Origin: Berberis thunbergii
Lineage: Eukaryota > Streptophyta > Magnoliopsida > Ranunculales > Berberidaceae
Direction of reading: 5' to 3'
DNA: 64,000 nucleotides
Assembly: GCA_003290165.1 (NCBI GenBank)
Contig: QNQO01001154.1
Location: 62,001 to 126,000 of the forward strand
Every line of letters starts with the position of its first letter. Position 1 is the first letter of the stretch. Of the stretch, positions 11,935-21,831 are shown piece by piece. The notes below the pieces were generated by a model. The model was not told where the DNA came from. It did no database searches and was given only the letters and a program-made list of their open reading frames with translations. The translations under genes were made by a program, and so were the position numbers.

Positions 11935-12279
11935 ATTATTCCTGTCTACTAGCTTTTACAGTTGTCCAAACCTATTGAGTGGTTAAGGGCATCAGTGCCC
12001 TAATTAATTAATTTATTTTTATTTTTTAGTTATTGTTAATTACATTAGGTATTGCTTTGATCTAGTTGCATTTGGAGGGTGTTTTGGTTAAATATATGAT
12101 GAAATATAATGTTCACTATTATGCAGGTTCTTGAGAGGATCATCAAGGGTGTGGAAAGTTTTGGTTTCTGTAGCAAAGGATGGATAGAATCTCCTCTAAA
12201 GGGTGCTGAGGGTAACACAGAATTCTTAGTCTGCTTTAGTAGAACTCCCAAGACGGATGGGCATATATCATCTCAATAA
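1..12279 (+). CDS. TlyA-like rRNA methyltransferase (S4 + FtsJ/SAM domain), 5'-partial, seven exons, one frameshift
   Basis: This is the plant homologue of bacterial TlyA, a 2'-O-methyltransferase that modifies cytidines in ribosomal RNA; an organellar target is inferred, since any transit peptide lies outside the window. Exons, from my splice reading: 1-57, 7210-7313, 7434-7590, 7972-8100, 10259-10345, 11857-11901, 12127-12279. Domain order is an S4 RNA-binding domain (exons 1-2) and a Rossmann methyltransferase fold (exons 3-7). The SAM loop reads [12 protein letters not shown]. The K-D-K-E set expected of the family is present: Lys 7444 (GHKLEAA), Asp 8074 (TLDLSF), Lys 10316 (VKPQFE), Glu 12220 (GNTEFL). 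Exon 2 has one extra A near 7251, giving stop codons unless corrected; no other lesion is seen. Family identity is secure; whether the gene is functional here is open. Confidence 0.9.
942..1209. mobile_element. hAT-type MITE, family with TIR CAGTGTTCTAAAAA
   Basis: It starts CAGTGTTCTAAAAA and ends TTTTTTAGAACACTG, with AT-rich filling and 'CGCCTAG/GGCGCTAG' subterminal stretches. It is the same family as the better preserved copy at 23241-23643. The flanking 8-mers no longer match, so the insertion is old. It lies in the 7.15-kb intron. Confidence 0.75.
2188..2335. mobile_element. Relic of hAT subterminal sequence
   Basis: It has repeated GACAC/GGACACG motifs (CCGTATCCGACACTT, TGTTGGACACGCCTCC) like those at the ends of the hAT elements near 24480, 28160, 29150 and 37290. 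No TIR pair or TSD is recognised. Confidence 0.4.
2350..2512. repeat. Dispersed repeat, copy 1 (second at 27810-28100)
   Basis: Shares GAACTCCTTGATTT, GACGTGTATA, TTCAGCTTGATTC, AATCCTTGA and a CTCCACTCCTCC-like end with 27810-28100 in the same order. The spacing differs because of indels. No coding signal; class unknown. Confidence 0.55.
2556..2937. mobile_element. hAT MITE with perfect 8-bp target duplication
   Basis: The ends are imperfect inverted repeats (CAAGGAATGTGATTTC and, read from the other strand, CAAGGATTGCGATTTC). They are flanked on both sides by GTCACCAC (2548-2555 and 2938-2945). 382 bp, AT-rich, rich in GAAAT/ATTTC words, no ORF. A decayed relative seems to end near 47475 (GAAATCACAATCCTTG). 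Confidence 0.82.
4451..4495. repeat. Poly-C tract
   Basis: Forty-five bases, all C except one G at 4459. The exact length is likely to be unreliable in any read technology. Confidence 0.95.
4905..5441. mobile_element. MITE-like repeat ending in TTTTTTAGAACATTG
   Basis: The right end matches the TIR of the 23241-23643 family. The interior (about 4988-5180) matches 44060-44240 base for base over long runs (AAAATGACTAGCA, GAAAGATTCA, TCATGATTGTAT). Left end poorly defined; GAGGCGTAAGCC words mark the subterminal region. Confidence 0.6.
6110..7075 (+). mobile_element. LINE (L1-type) 3' fragment, ORF2 C-terminal region
   Basis: Broken frames read like the LINE region after the reverse transcriptase: [12 protein letters not shown] near 6200, and a zinc-finger-like [11 protein letters not shown] near 6665. 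It ends near 7075 in TTAATAAAAAACTTTTACC, similar to LINE 3' ends. Truncated at the 5' side, full of stops, inserted in the intron in the sense direction. Confidence 0.7.
7210..7313 (+). CDS. TlyA-like gene, exon with S4 domain end and 1-bp insertion
   Basis: The exon encodes [14 protein letters not shown] in one frame and [20 protein letters not shown] in the next, the two halves of the S4 domain. The switch falls at GGGAACACCC (7248-7257), where one A too many is present. The length (104) is one more than the flanking splice phases require (2 + 3n + 2). Acceptor TACCAG, donor GTGATG. Confidence 0.88.
7434..7590 (+). CDS. TlyA-like gene, exon with SAM-binding motif
   Basis: It encodes the catalytic-Lys segment ([12 protein letters not shown]), the SAM loop ([15 protein letters not shown]) and the acidic strand YGVDVGYGQ that contacts the cofactor ribose. 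Acceptor ATTCAG, donor CAG|GTACAT. The motif begins LDSG rather than the more usual LDVG/LDIG. Confidence 0.92.
7972..8100 (+). CDS. TlyA-like gene, exon with catalytic Asp
   Basis: 43 codons starting [20 protein letters not shown] and ending with [14 protein letters not shown]; the Asp of TLDLSF is the expected catalytic residue. Acceptor TGGCAG, donor CTG|GTATGT. Confidence 0.92.
8640..8770. repeat. GAGGCG-rich repeat fragment
   Basis: AAGGCG, GAGGCAATGCGG and CCGCCTCA words also occur at 36870-36995 and in the CGCCTAG MITE family. No ends were found. The rest of this intron (8101-10258) shows no gene. Confidence 0.35.
10259..10345 (+). CDS. TlyA-like gene, exon with VKPQFE motif
   Basis: 29 codons, [18 protein letters not shown] then [11 protein letters not shown]; Lys of VKPQFE is the second catalytic Lys. 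Acceptor ATGCAG, donor CAG|GTGCAT. It follows a 2.16-kb intron. Confidence 0.92.
10565..10900. mobile_element. Tourist-like (PIF/Harbinger) MITE, near-complete foldback
   Basis: The ends are GGGTGTGTTTGG and its complement CAAACACACCC, flanked by TTA on both sides (10562-10564, 10901-10903), the PIF/Harbinger target site. Almost the whole element is an inverted repeat around about 10730 (for example CATGAACATGAGAATC facing GATTCCCATGTTCATG). 336 bp, in intron 5 of the TlyA-like gene. A related end occurs at 50333 (AAGGGTGTGTGTGGTTGC). Confidence 0.85.
11549..11573. repeat. Poly-T tract
   Basis: An uninterrupted T run inside intron 5 of the TlyA-like gene, about 280 bases before the next acceptor. 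Confidence 0.9.
11857..11901 (+). CDS. TlyA-like gene, 45-nt exon with weak donor
   Basis: 15 codons, [15 protein letters not shown], the Gly-rich loop after VKPQFE. Acceptor TTGCAG. The donor is GTCTCT, and the intron opens straight into a TC microsatellite, so the splice site lacks the usual +3 to +6 consensus. The phase fits the next exon exactly. Confidence 0.88.
11903..11934. repeat. TC microsatellite at a splice donor
   Basis: A (TC)n run with one TTTC interruption, starting at the T of the GT donor of the 45-nt exon of the TlyA-like gene. Confidence 0.95.
12127..12279 (+). CDS. TlyA-like gene, last exon and stop
   Basis: 50 codons plus TAA (12277-12279). It encodes [14 protein letters not shown], then [17 protein letters not shown] with the last catalytic Glu, then a short tail [11 protein letters not shown]. 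Acceptor ATGCAG. Confidence 0.92.
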   Translation, partial: VLERIIKGVESFGFCSKGWIESPLKGAEGNTEFLVCFSRTPKTDGHISSQ

Positions 12280-12319
12280 CATCCTCGAGTGGATGGAGAG
12301 ACAATTGAACTGTAGGTTA

Positions 12320-12325
12320 AATAAA
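12320..12325 (+). terminator. Candidate polyadenylation signal of the TlyA-like gene
   Basis: AATAAA lies 41 nt past the stop codon of the TlyA-like gene, in AT-rich sequence. The position is plausible but untested. Confidence 0.45.
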
Positions 12326-12769
12326 GTCCGTTTACGAAAAAACATAAATGCAGATAAGAATGTGTTTGTACTTCATTTCAGTTATTAAATAAATTTTTTT
12401 ACTGAGGCATGTTTCTCTATAATCCCTGATCTTTTACAATTTCTAGGATTCTTATTTGGGTTTCAACTATGTGATTTAACTTGTGATAGGAAACTCCATC
12501 CTTTTAGGGACTTCTTCATTCCAGTCGACAATTGTTCCTTTTTATCATGGAATGTAGATATGTTTCCAAAGCCACGCTCCCTTTAGTTACCTAGGTTCTT
12601 TTAATTTCACCGATTTTAAATTTAAATTGATTTTTAGGGTTGGGGGGGCTAAGAGTTCAAATTTGTTTTTAATCAACGAGTCTACTAAAGGAGGTTCATT
12701 TAGGGATGCTCTAAAAGTGTGGCTCCACTCACAAACTTGTTGAAGAATAACCATTCTTGGACTAGGACG

Positions 12770-14680
12770 GGGTAATGTCAGGAAGCCTTTGAAGGCTTGA
12801 AGAAGGCAATGATGGAAGACCTAGTGTACATATTCCCGACTACTCTAAGCCATATGAGGTACATATTGATGCCTTCGATTTTGCCATAGACGAAGTACTT
12901 ATGCAAGAAGGACACCCCATTTCCTGTGAGAGCAGGAAGTTAAATGAGTCAAAATGGAGATACACTGTACAAGAAAAGGAAATGACTGTTGTGGTACATT
13001 GTCCAAGGACATGGAAATTGGGCTCAAGGCTCATCGTGCAGACGGACAACGTGCTATTTCTAGACATAGAAGAAGCTGAGTTCCAAACAAGCTCAATATT
13101 AAGACTTTTTGGCCTCGTCTGACATGGAGGATAAACCTGACCGTACAAACCAAGTCACGTGTTTTTAGTAGGAAAGTCAAGCTTGTTGCACTAAATATAG
13201 AGGAGCTTGCTACTATCACTTAGTTAAACAGAAGCATTCCTGATTGCATCAGGGAAGGATTGGAGAAGGGCATGTTGTCACGAATCTTATGGTCGTCGCA
13301 CAAGATGGAAAAATGCGTAGATTTTGGGTGAGGGACAGGTTGCGCTTCACTAAAGGAGACAATACTTTTTGTGCCCAAGTGGGGTAACTTGATGAGGGAA
13401 CTAACTACTCCATGAGTGTCACGACACTCGATGAGCAGGACATCTAGGTCAGCAGAGGATGATGGCACTACTGGAGACAAGTAATTACTGGCCTTGAATG
13501 GATCAAGACGTGGATGACTATGTGAGAACTTGCCGTATATGTCAACAAGACAAGGTGGAGCACTGAAAGTGCCAGAGCCACTATCTGTACCAGGATGACA
13601 ATGGTCTAGCACATCCATGGACTTTATCTTAGCATTACCAAAGGTGGACGGGCGTGGTCAATCATGGTGGTAGTGAATAGATTATTTATATAATTATCAT
13701 TACTGCACCATTGTGTAGGCAACCAAGTTGTTTGTGAGAAATGTGGTGAAGTATTGGGGCATACTGGATATCCTCGTTAGTGATCAAAGATTCATGGGGA
13801 AATTTTGCAGTGAAGTGTTTAAGCTGTTGGGAACGGATTTGAACTTCTTTACCAGCTTTCAGCCCCAATCTAATAGACAGACAGATCGTGTCAGTGCCTT
13901 GCTTGAGGAGTGCTTGAGGAGTGCTTGAGGAGTACTTGAGGTATTTTATAAGTGTTAATCAGAGAGAGACTAAGTGAGATTGTTAAATGTGACACAATTT
14001 TGTTATAACTTGCAGAAGAGTGAGACTTTGATACATAATCCGTTTGAGCTTGCTACAAGGCAACAACCTCTAGCACCTTATATAGTCGTTAGTTGATACC
14101 GAGGGAATAGGCCGGCAACATATAGATTTGCTAAGGACTGGTGGTTGCAGTCTGATATTGCCAAATTTTACTTGGAGGAGGCTGCTCATAGAATGAATAA
14201 ATGAGCAGCCCAAACAAAAGAGACATGGAATACAATGAATGAAATCTTGTGACGATGAAGGTCCAACTCCAAGCTTTCAGGTAGGTACATAAAGGGTTAA
14301 TACGTCAATATGAGAGCCCTATCCCAATAGTGAAGAAGGTTGGAAATGTGTCTTACCTACTCCAACTACCTGCAAAGTTGAAAATACATTTGGTATTCCA
14401 TGCGGGTAGCCTCGAGCCATGTCATATAGATGAGGAGGATCCATCACAGCTAGCAATAGAGAACCTATGAACATGACCAACTCATTTGACAAAGATGTCA
14501 TGGCTGATCGCCCCGCATATCAAGATGAGGAATAACACCTTACAAGGAGTACTTAGTGAAGTGGATAGCTAGGAGCATGCAACCAGTCTATGGCAATATG
14601 CAGATAAGATACAAGCATTCCTTCTTGAGGAATCAACGAGGATGTTGAGAAATTAGGCAGGGGCGAATGCCACGATCATT
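12770..14680 (+). mobile_element. Degenerate Ty3/gypsy chromovirus pol region
   Basis: Order in broken frames: RNase H (DEVLMQEGHPISCESRKLNE, then YTVQEKEMTVVVHC, 12880-13000), integrase zinc-finger part (about 13320-13660), integrase core (RNVVKYWGILDILVSD, LLGTDLNFFTSF at 13730-13860), then about 14340-14560 a segment like the end of integrase plus chromodomain (VSYLLQLPAKLKIHLVFH; YLVKW). Many frameshifts and stops; neither LTR could be paired. A fossil of a chromovirus, between the TlyA-like gene and the Pack-type element. Confidence 0.85.
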
Positions 14681-16271
14681 CTTTGTTGCCTTTGATTATA
14701 TACGTGTTTCGATTGTGGATTTAATGAAATGACCCAATTGGCTAATGGGAACCAAAGAATGCTCTAGAAAATCCAAAAGGTTGTGGCCTTGGATCATTTT
14801 GGAAATGACGAATATTTGCATAGATGGATCTAGATGCCAAGATATTATTGATAGGGATATATCCTAAAAGCCGTGCCTTTTTATTTCCAGTTTTGAATTC
14901 AGTTTTCTTGAGGATTCAGTTTATGATTGTTTAGACCCTAGTTTATGTTTTGATTATTAGTTAATATATGTTCACGTTTTAATGATAATATTTGTGAGCA
15001 AATGTTTGCATTAGGTTATGGTTGTGCAATTGTGTCTTTTATATTTCATTTTAGATGATCTAGTATGTAAAACTTGGCTTTCACAGAGAAGACAAAATTG
15101 TCGGATACTTGTAGAATATAAGTTGTGGGTTCACAACCTTAGATGGAGTTGAACACACCATCGGTAGGGTTGTAATGCAGTTTTCTAGTAAAGTCTATCT
15201 TGGCTATGAGAAATTGGGGAGGGTTGTAATGCAGTTTTCTAGTAAAGTCTATCTTGGCTATGAGAGATTAGTCTATTTGGCTATGAGAGATTGGGGAGGG
15301 TTGTAATGCAGTTTTCTAGTAAAGTCTATCTTGGCTATGAGAGATTGTTAGATGTCTCAAACTATTGCACTAGTGCACTTTGTGTGTAAGGTAATTTTAT
15401 ATATACTGACTATACTAGAAAATTATGACGTGACAATATGATATTATGAGTGCTTAAGCTCTTAATCTAGATATGATTAATAGACATGTACATATTGTGT
15501 ATGTCACTTTGATTTATCCAAGACACGAAGTTGGATATGAGTCGTCATTGGAAAAAATTCCGATAAAGGGCTTTTATTTTCCATGAAAAAATAGTCAGTG
15601 ATATAGGTGGTGAATGTCACAACAGATGTTGCAGCCGCTTCGCTTAATCAACAGCCAAGGCAAGTACCAGACAAAAAAACCAAGACTTGACCAAACATCC
15701 CACAACACGAGCTGAAGACAACCATCCATCACTTGTATGAAAGTCAGTACCATCCCGTTGAGGACAAGTTTTGTTGTTCATATGTCAAGGGTGGATAAGA
15801 TTATGCACATTGTATTCAATTTATTGCTGCTAGGAATGACAACGAAGCTGGATCAAAGGGACAAATGGCTCGACTGTCCTAGATCTCATCAGACCATCTG
15901 TAGCACTCATAGCTAGAACTCCTAACTCGATTTTTTCTAATTCCGTTCTTGCTCATTCATCTTAATGGTAGAGCCTTAGCCTTCCTTCATTCACTGCAAG
16001 TAGTTACCAAGCTTTTCTAGAGTGAGATCAGTTTCTTGGTTGACAACCTCGGAGAATTGGGTGATGACATAACGTGTATGTTGGATATTGATCATTGATG
16101 GAGTCCACATCCTGGTATAGGGATTGATGACGTCCTCTTGAGGAAGCTTATAAGTTGCGTACATGTCAAACCCTGCAGGTGGATTTAATTATCCGACGTG
16201 GCGAATTAGTTAAGTGGAAATGTCTCAAGCATGACAAGAGGTCAATTAAATATAATTGTCAGAGACTTACA
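14681..16271. other. Intergenic, no gene recognised
   Basis: Apart from the tandem repeat at 15166-15350 I see no ORF, RNA gene or clear transposon end. Parts may be LTR debris of the preceding retroelement. Confidence 0.5.
15166..15350. repeat. 54-bp tandem repeat, three copies
   Basis: AGGGTTGTAATGCAGTTTTC begins at 15166, 15220 and 15297. The spacing is 54 then 77, because a 23-base piece (GATTAGTCTATTTGGCTATGA and two more) was inserted or duplicated in the second unit. Units are nearly identical, so the array is young. Confidence 0.92.
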
Positions 16272-17467
16272 GGGGGGTATTCAATCATGGATTTTAATAG
16301 AGTCTGAAAGACTTTAAATCTCATGGATTTTAATAGAGTCTGAAAGACTTTACAGAATTCACTGGATTTTAATGGATTTTAAGTGACTGGATTTTGTGGA
16401 ATTTACAGAATCCACTGGATTTTAATGAATTTTTATTATTGGATTTTAAAGGTTGATCAGTTACATTCAATAGTTGAGATTCTCATTTGAAGTTGAAGAA
16501 ATGCATAGCATAAATAATCTCAGATTTCAGTGAAACACAACAATGAAGTTGAAGAAATGCCTCCTAATTGAAATTTTCAACTAAATAAAAGAAAAGAAAA
16601 ATACTTTATGTTCTTGTTCTGACATATATCCCATTCATTTATAAAATCACTTAACTCTGGTTCTTAACAACAAGAAGAATAAACCATCTAGTAAAAAAAA
16701 ATGTGGAAACCTTATAGATAACCCAAGATTGCTAAGCTAAGAGAAACCATAAACCAGACCCTGAAATAAGTTGGCTACAAGGCAAACCCAAAGAAAGGAT
16801 CGCGAACATGCTTGTTCTTTAACAAAGTTCCTAAAACACTGTAAACCAAAGTACTAACAGATTTGGATGGGCAAAACAGTATAGATTATCAAGATGACTA
16901 ATACAAATAACTATTTCCCAATTCGTATTTTCATTTGCATTCCATTGAATGATTCAACGAAAGAACAAACTAATAAAGACTACACATGAATCATTTAATC
17001 ATTCATGTGAAATTAAACGCATAATCATAATCACAACTTGTGTTTCTAGTAAGTAGAAGTCAAATTGAGTGATCATATACTGAAATTGAACTCCAAACAT
17101 GAAAAAGAAGCAAACCAAAAGACACAAAATATGTTCTTAGATCTTTCGCCTATTCGTAAATGTGTATAATTCACCAAAAGGAAATCTACAAACAGGGGAT
17201 TCATCTTGAATTAGGTGAACAGGTTCTTAGATGACCAAATTTCAAGATTTCAAGAAACAAAACAGAAGAAACAAATGTGATGTTGATCTAAAGTGTTGAA
17301 TTCCCAGGCCAAAATGCATCTTCAATGCACAATGGGAAAAGAGACAGCTAACTCACGTCTCTCCATTCCCTCGTCCTTTTCCATTGGGACCCAATCTCAA
17401 ACACTAGACGGGTCCGTCCTCAACACTCCCTCTTCCTCTGCTCTGCTCACAACGAATTTACACAGAA

Positions 17468-17879
17468 ATGCTTTGTCTCTTCTTCTTCTTCTTCTTCTCT
17501 CCTTCCTTCTCTTCTCCTCTCCCCAACCACCTCCCATACGGTACACATTAACCTCACTTTTCAGTTTCTAAATCAGCTAACATTTCAATTGTTTTAACCG
17601 TCTTCTCTTCTTCCATCAGATACTACTACATATAGAATAGACTGTGGAGGCCAGACCAGCTTCAAAGACAACTTCAACCAAACCTGGCTCTCTGATCGCT
17701 TCTACACTGGCGGTGCACAGTCTCTTGTCTCACAACCAAAACACTTCACTCAACAACAAGAACAAACCCTTCGTTTCTTCCCAATCTCATCAGGTAAGAA
17801 GAATTGCTACTTGATTAATGTAACCAATCACGGTCGATATTACTTCCGTACAATTCACAGTCTATTGCTAGGAGGGTGA
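17468..17879 (+). pseudogene. Captured fragment of a malectin-like domain protein
   Basis: Exon 1 (17468-17540) encodes Met plus a Phe/Leu-rich signal-peptide-like stretch. An intron with GTACAC donor and CATCAG acceptor follows. Exon 2 (17620-17879) encodes YRIDCGGQTSF, WLSDRFYTGG, TLRFFPISSGKKNCYLI and GRYYFRT, the N-terminal half of the malectin-like domain of plant receptor-like kinases and related cell-wall proteins. The frame stays open until TGA 17877, where homology ends about 85 residues into the domain. No LRR or kinase follows. It sits inside the TIR element 16272-18451. It is probably a captured gene piece and not a working receptor. Confidence 0.8.
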
Positions 17880-18189
17880 GTGGTGATGAGTTCAACTCCA
17901 GTGAGATCGATTGTCATCGATCTTGCCGCGAGCCATCCCGAGTCAAGCTTCGTCTTCCCGATCTCTGCAACCCTAGATTTGCCAGAGAAATTGAGGGATT
18001 TCTGTCTCAAATTTGCTTCTCTCTTTCTCTGCTGTTACAGTAGAACTTCTGAGAGGTTGGGCTCTCATCATAGACATAGGCAAGCCCTAGGTGTTGGTGG
18101 GAGAGATGAAGTAGAGATTGAAATACGAGGGGTAGAGGTCGGATTTGTAAAGGAGTTTGATATTTATATTTTTCACAAATAAATCCTTC

Positions 18190-18451
18190 AAAGTCCTTCA
18201 AAATCCATCAAGTCAACAAATCCATTAAAATCTCCTGTTGTTTGAATACCCCTAAATTTTATTGTATTGTTTAAAATCCATGATTGAATACCCCATGATT
18301 TTAATGGATTATAAAACAATCATTTAAAATTCATGATTGAATACCTCTGGATTTCATTGTATTGTTTTAAATCCTTAATTGAATACCCCTGTATTTTAAT
18401 GGACTTTAAAATCTTTCAGAATCCATTAAAATACATGATTGAATACCCCCC
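18190..18451. repeat. Multiplied terminal motif at right end of Pack-type element
   Basis: GATTGAATACCCC or close variants end near 18252, 18292, 18350, 18389 and 18451. Each is preceded by TTTAAAATCCAT-like sequence, a ladder of partial element ends in one orientation. Confidence 0.75.
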
Positions 18452-20440
18452 TTTTAATTTAATTGACGGACATGTAATCTTAACGTGTGGAGATTATTGA
18501 GCATTTAATAATGTAGATTTCGATTAAATTTTGAGATACGACCAGGAGTGCAGCTATAATTCTTGAGTTGTGTGAATTATAGGTAATTGGCTTGGAATGG
18601 AATTCAGGCTGAATTAGGTTTTCTCAACTCATGAGAAGCCTGAGCCTTATTTCTCCTCTTGGTCCCTGGTGTAGCATTTTATAATGCAACAAACCTTTAT
18701 CTGTCCATATATGTGAATTCCTAAAAAAAAGTTTGAAAGAACAGGAGAGCCAGAGGAGAAGGAAGAAGTTGTGAAGGCTGAGTGCACTCTCTGTAGGAGG
18801 AATACAATAGAAAATCAGGAGGTGCATATTCACTATAGGCTTCAGGTCCGTATGTTCTTTTCGTTTTAAGAGCGACAAGCTTGAACAATAATTTTTTTTG
18901 TTAAATTTGTACTATGCATGTTATCGATGGATCTTGGGTTCCAACTTGTCCCCAACAATGGCAGCAGAGCACCATTGATACCATGCACGGTATGAACAAA
19001 TTCATGTTTTCCAGAGTATATAATCTGTATGTATGCCATGAATGATATATAATACGCAGATATGTGGTAACTCTTGTTTTGTAGCGTTCTTCTCCTGCTA
19101 TATATCATGGTCATACAGGGTATTTATTGCTTTGTGTGACTGGATCCCACGATGGTTTATTCATGGGTACTGTACTGTTATTGCAAGGAAAGGTTGTAAT
19201 AAGTTTTTGATCTAGCATGTGAACTCCTTTAATGGAGGCATAAGACTAGTGTAAATATTTGTTGTTGATTTAATCGTATTCAGTATATTCTGAAGAAGAT
19301 ATCAACTATAATATGAGGTTATCCAGAAGCAGCCTTTGATGTTGAACAGTGAGTCGTCAGAAGTAGTTTTTTCACTGCTGAACGAACAGGTTCTGAAGGA
19401 TTGCAACATCATGAACATGATAGCAGGGATTCTTAATATGTCAACGTTGATATGCATATACGTGGTTGTGTATGTTTCCATATTATTCATGTTGATTTAG
19501 GACTATCTAATATATGGACAACGTGGAAAGCTATTTGGAGCAGGAGGATCATTTTAATGGTTCATCTAATTGGCATTTAATTCACTCTTTGGGTAGAAAT
19601 TTTAGAGAGAGGATATTGAGATGATACAAGGAAAAGGAGGAAAATTTTACAAGAGCCTACTAAAATAGTGAGGAATAAGCCCCCTGGTCACCCATTCCTT
19701 CCTCCCTTGTGTTGTATTCCTATTGAAGTCAATACTCAATAGTATCATTTGAATGTTCAAACATTCCTTAGTTACGTACACCTTTATCTCATTAACTCTA
19801 ATCCTCCTATATTATGATGGTTATGATATGGATTCACGATTCCTCACTCGAAAAAAATCATTTCATTACTTTTATGCTTGATTTTATCTCGGTGTTTGAT
19901 TGCCTAGTATATTCTTAATATTCTCCAATACTTTATGAAGAATGTCATATTAGCACATAAATAAGTTACATGCTTGCATAATTGAATTTAGTTTTGTTTC
20001 ATATAAAAAAATAAATTGTTGTGCTCCCTAAAAGAATGGGTGAATCTGTTAATGTGTCACTGCATAACCATTTTGAGATATCACTACAAGCAAAATATGA
20101 ATAACTTTGAATTCATGTCCTTAAATCTTATTGAGTTGTATCCCTTAGAACTATCACATCTTTTGTTGTTGATATTTTTTTTTTCCTTAAGTAGCCTTCG
20201 AGTTAGGTCTTGTGGAGTAGGTACCATTTATTTTATAGAGAAACTAAGTAACCATCGGATAGGGCACCATCATATTAAGTCTATCACTCGCATGATCCGT
20301 TGCAAATGTGAGTTTCCCACTCACATTTATAGTGGGTCATGCAAGTGAGAGACTTACATTCGCAGCGGATCATGCAAGTGAGAGAATCACATTCACATGA
20401 TCATTTGCAACTTGATCGTTGTTAGACAGTTTTGAGTAAT
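18452..20440. other. Intergenic, no gene recognised
   Basis: Several short ORFs lack any recognisable domain. A small inverted repeat family (GATCCGTTGCAAATGTGAG and related GATCATGCAAGTGAGAGA) lies at 20295-20420. Confidence 0.5.
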
Positions 20441-20797
20441 TGTAGTAAAATGTCATAACTTTCTCATTTCAAAATATTTTCAAGTGATTCAAATTGTGTT
20501 CATTAGATAACTCAGAGTACTACATTTTTCGTGTTTTGATGAGCTTAAGAATTGGTCTCAAACGAGTGTCCAAGTTGGTCGAAAGTCAGAGACAATACCA
20601 TGTTTTTTTAATGGACAAATTTTTATAACTTTAATAAAATGGTCACAACTTGCTCATTTCAAAACATTTTTAGGTGATTCAAATTGTATTCATTAGATAA
20701 TTTAGAATACCACATTTTTCGTGTTTTGATGGGTTTGAAAATCGATTTCAATTGAGCATCAAAGTTAGTCGAAAGTCAGAGACAATATCAAGTTCTA
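20441..20797. repeat. 190-bp tandem duplication
   Basis: Two units (from 20442 and 20632) share GTGATTCAAATTGT, CATTAGATAA, CATTTTTCGTGTTTTGATG and GTCGAAAGTCAGAGACAATA in the same order and spacing, with about one difference in eight. Confidence 0.85.
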
Positions 20798-21400
20798 ATG
20801 TTAGGTTGTTTTGAAAAGAGAGAAGAAGAGGTGAAGTCAGCGGTGCGGCCGTTGTGATGGCCAACATCACAGTTCCATCTCATCTATCTCTCACCACCGC
20901 ACGCTTGATGGATAAACCCTTTTGAGTGAGTCGAATGAAAGTGGATTGGGGGAGAAAATGATGGTTTAGTTGGGAGGGGAGAGGAATAGGCAAATTTCAA
21001 TCAAAGAAGAGGGAAAGATAACTTTCAATCGAAGAAGAGAAGAGGAAGTTGGAAGGGAAGAGAGAGTTTTCGATTGTTTGAATTTAGGAGAGAAAGAGTT
21101 AGGTTTTTTTCTTTTATGGGTGGTGTGGGACAAAATGTGCATGGTGTGAGAAAGAAAAATTAGGTGGGCGGTGAGGGTAAGTTGTGGTGCCAAATAATCG
21201 CTGCCATAATAATATTGTAATAATTTAATGGCAACTCATAATATCAAAAAACTTACAGACACTGTGATTTTAAAGAATAATGTGATCTTCAGAAAAACAC
21301 ATAGCAACCACTATTGAATCAGGTGTATCTAACGCCCAACGCTTAAAAAAATATAACATCCTTAACTTATTGATCACAATAGCAAGAGAAGTTCTACACG

Positions 21401-21560
21401 TCGAGGAAGTGGGCGAGGAAAACAGTGAGTGGAGGGAGGTGGAGGGGGTGGAACCGTCCACCCCCCTTGGGATGCGTGCTTGAAAAATGGAGGCACACAT
21501 CCCGAGGAGGGTGGACGGTCCCACCCCTCCCCTCGCTGTTTTCCTCGCCCACTTCCTCGA
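21401..21560. repeat. GC-rich 160-bp hairpin
   Basis: Left arm from TCGAGGAAGTGGGCGAGGAA; right arm ends with its complement at 21560. The arms pair almost to the loop near 21480. It is much more GC-rich than its surroundings, and lies 272-431 nt past the stop of the minus-strand gene, so it may fall in that 3' UTR. It could be a foldback MITE; its neighbours 21375-21400 and 21561-21580 pair weakly too. Confidence 0.88.
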
Positions 21561-21831
21561 AGTTTAGAATTTCTCCAATAGCAATCACTGCTCTTCTTCC
21601 CTTGCCTGTTAATGATCCTTGTGCAAGAGCATGCATAAGCTTCCGCTTTAAGTTTTAGTAAGATTAAATACGTCATGTCACACATTATCTTCTAGTTTAA
21701 TAAACAAAATGGGTTTTCATGATGAAAGGAAAGCGCAAACAACGAGCTTCATCAAAGCATCAGTCGAACTGTTTTACACCCAACCAAACCCAGCAGTTGC
21801 ATTTGCATGGGAAAGATGCAATCTTTGCGTA

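Larger units (their letters stand above)
16272..18451. mobile_element. TIR DNA transposon carrying a host gene fragment (Pack-type candidate)
   Basis: Left end GGGGGGTATTCAATCATG; right end reads the same on the other strand. Similarity of the ends continues further in (GATTTTAATAGAGTCTGAAAGA against ATTTTAATGGATTCTGAAAGA). The ends hold extra copies of the terminal motif. The interior has no transposase but carries two exons of a malectin-like protein (17468-17879). No convincing target duplication was found, so the superfamily (Mutator or other) is unassigned. Confidence 0.75.

Noticed and set aside
15166..15350. CRISPR-like array
   Set aside because: Direct repeats without regular unique spacers, in a plant nuclear genome.
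16262..18462. Outer inverted repeat GTCAATTAAAT / ATTTAATTGAC as the true ends of the Pack-type element
   Set aside because: Only 11 bp of AT-rich sequence at unequal distances; the GGGGGGTATTCAATC ends pair far better.
21374..21685. Three overlapping ORFs around the hairpin
   Set aside because: They arise because a stop-poor GC-rich inverted repeat is open in several frames; no domain seen.
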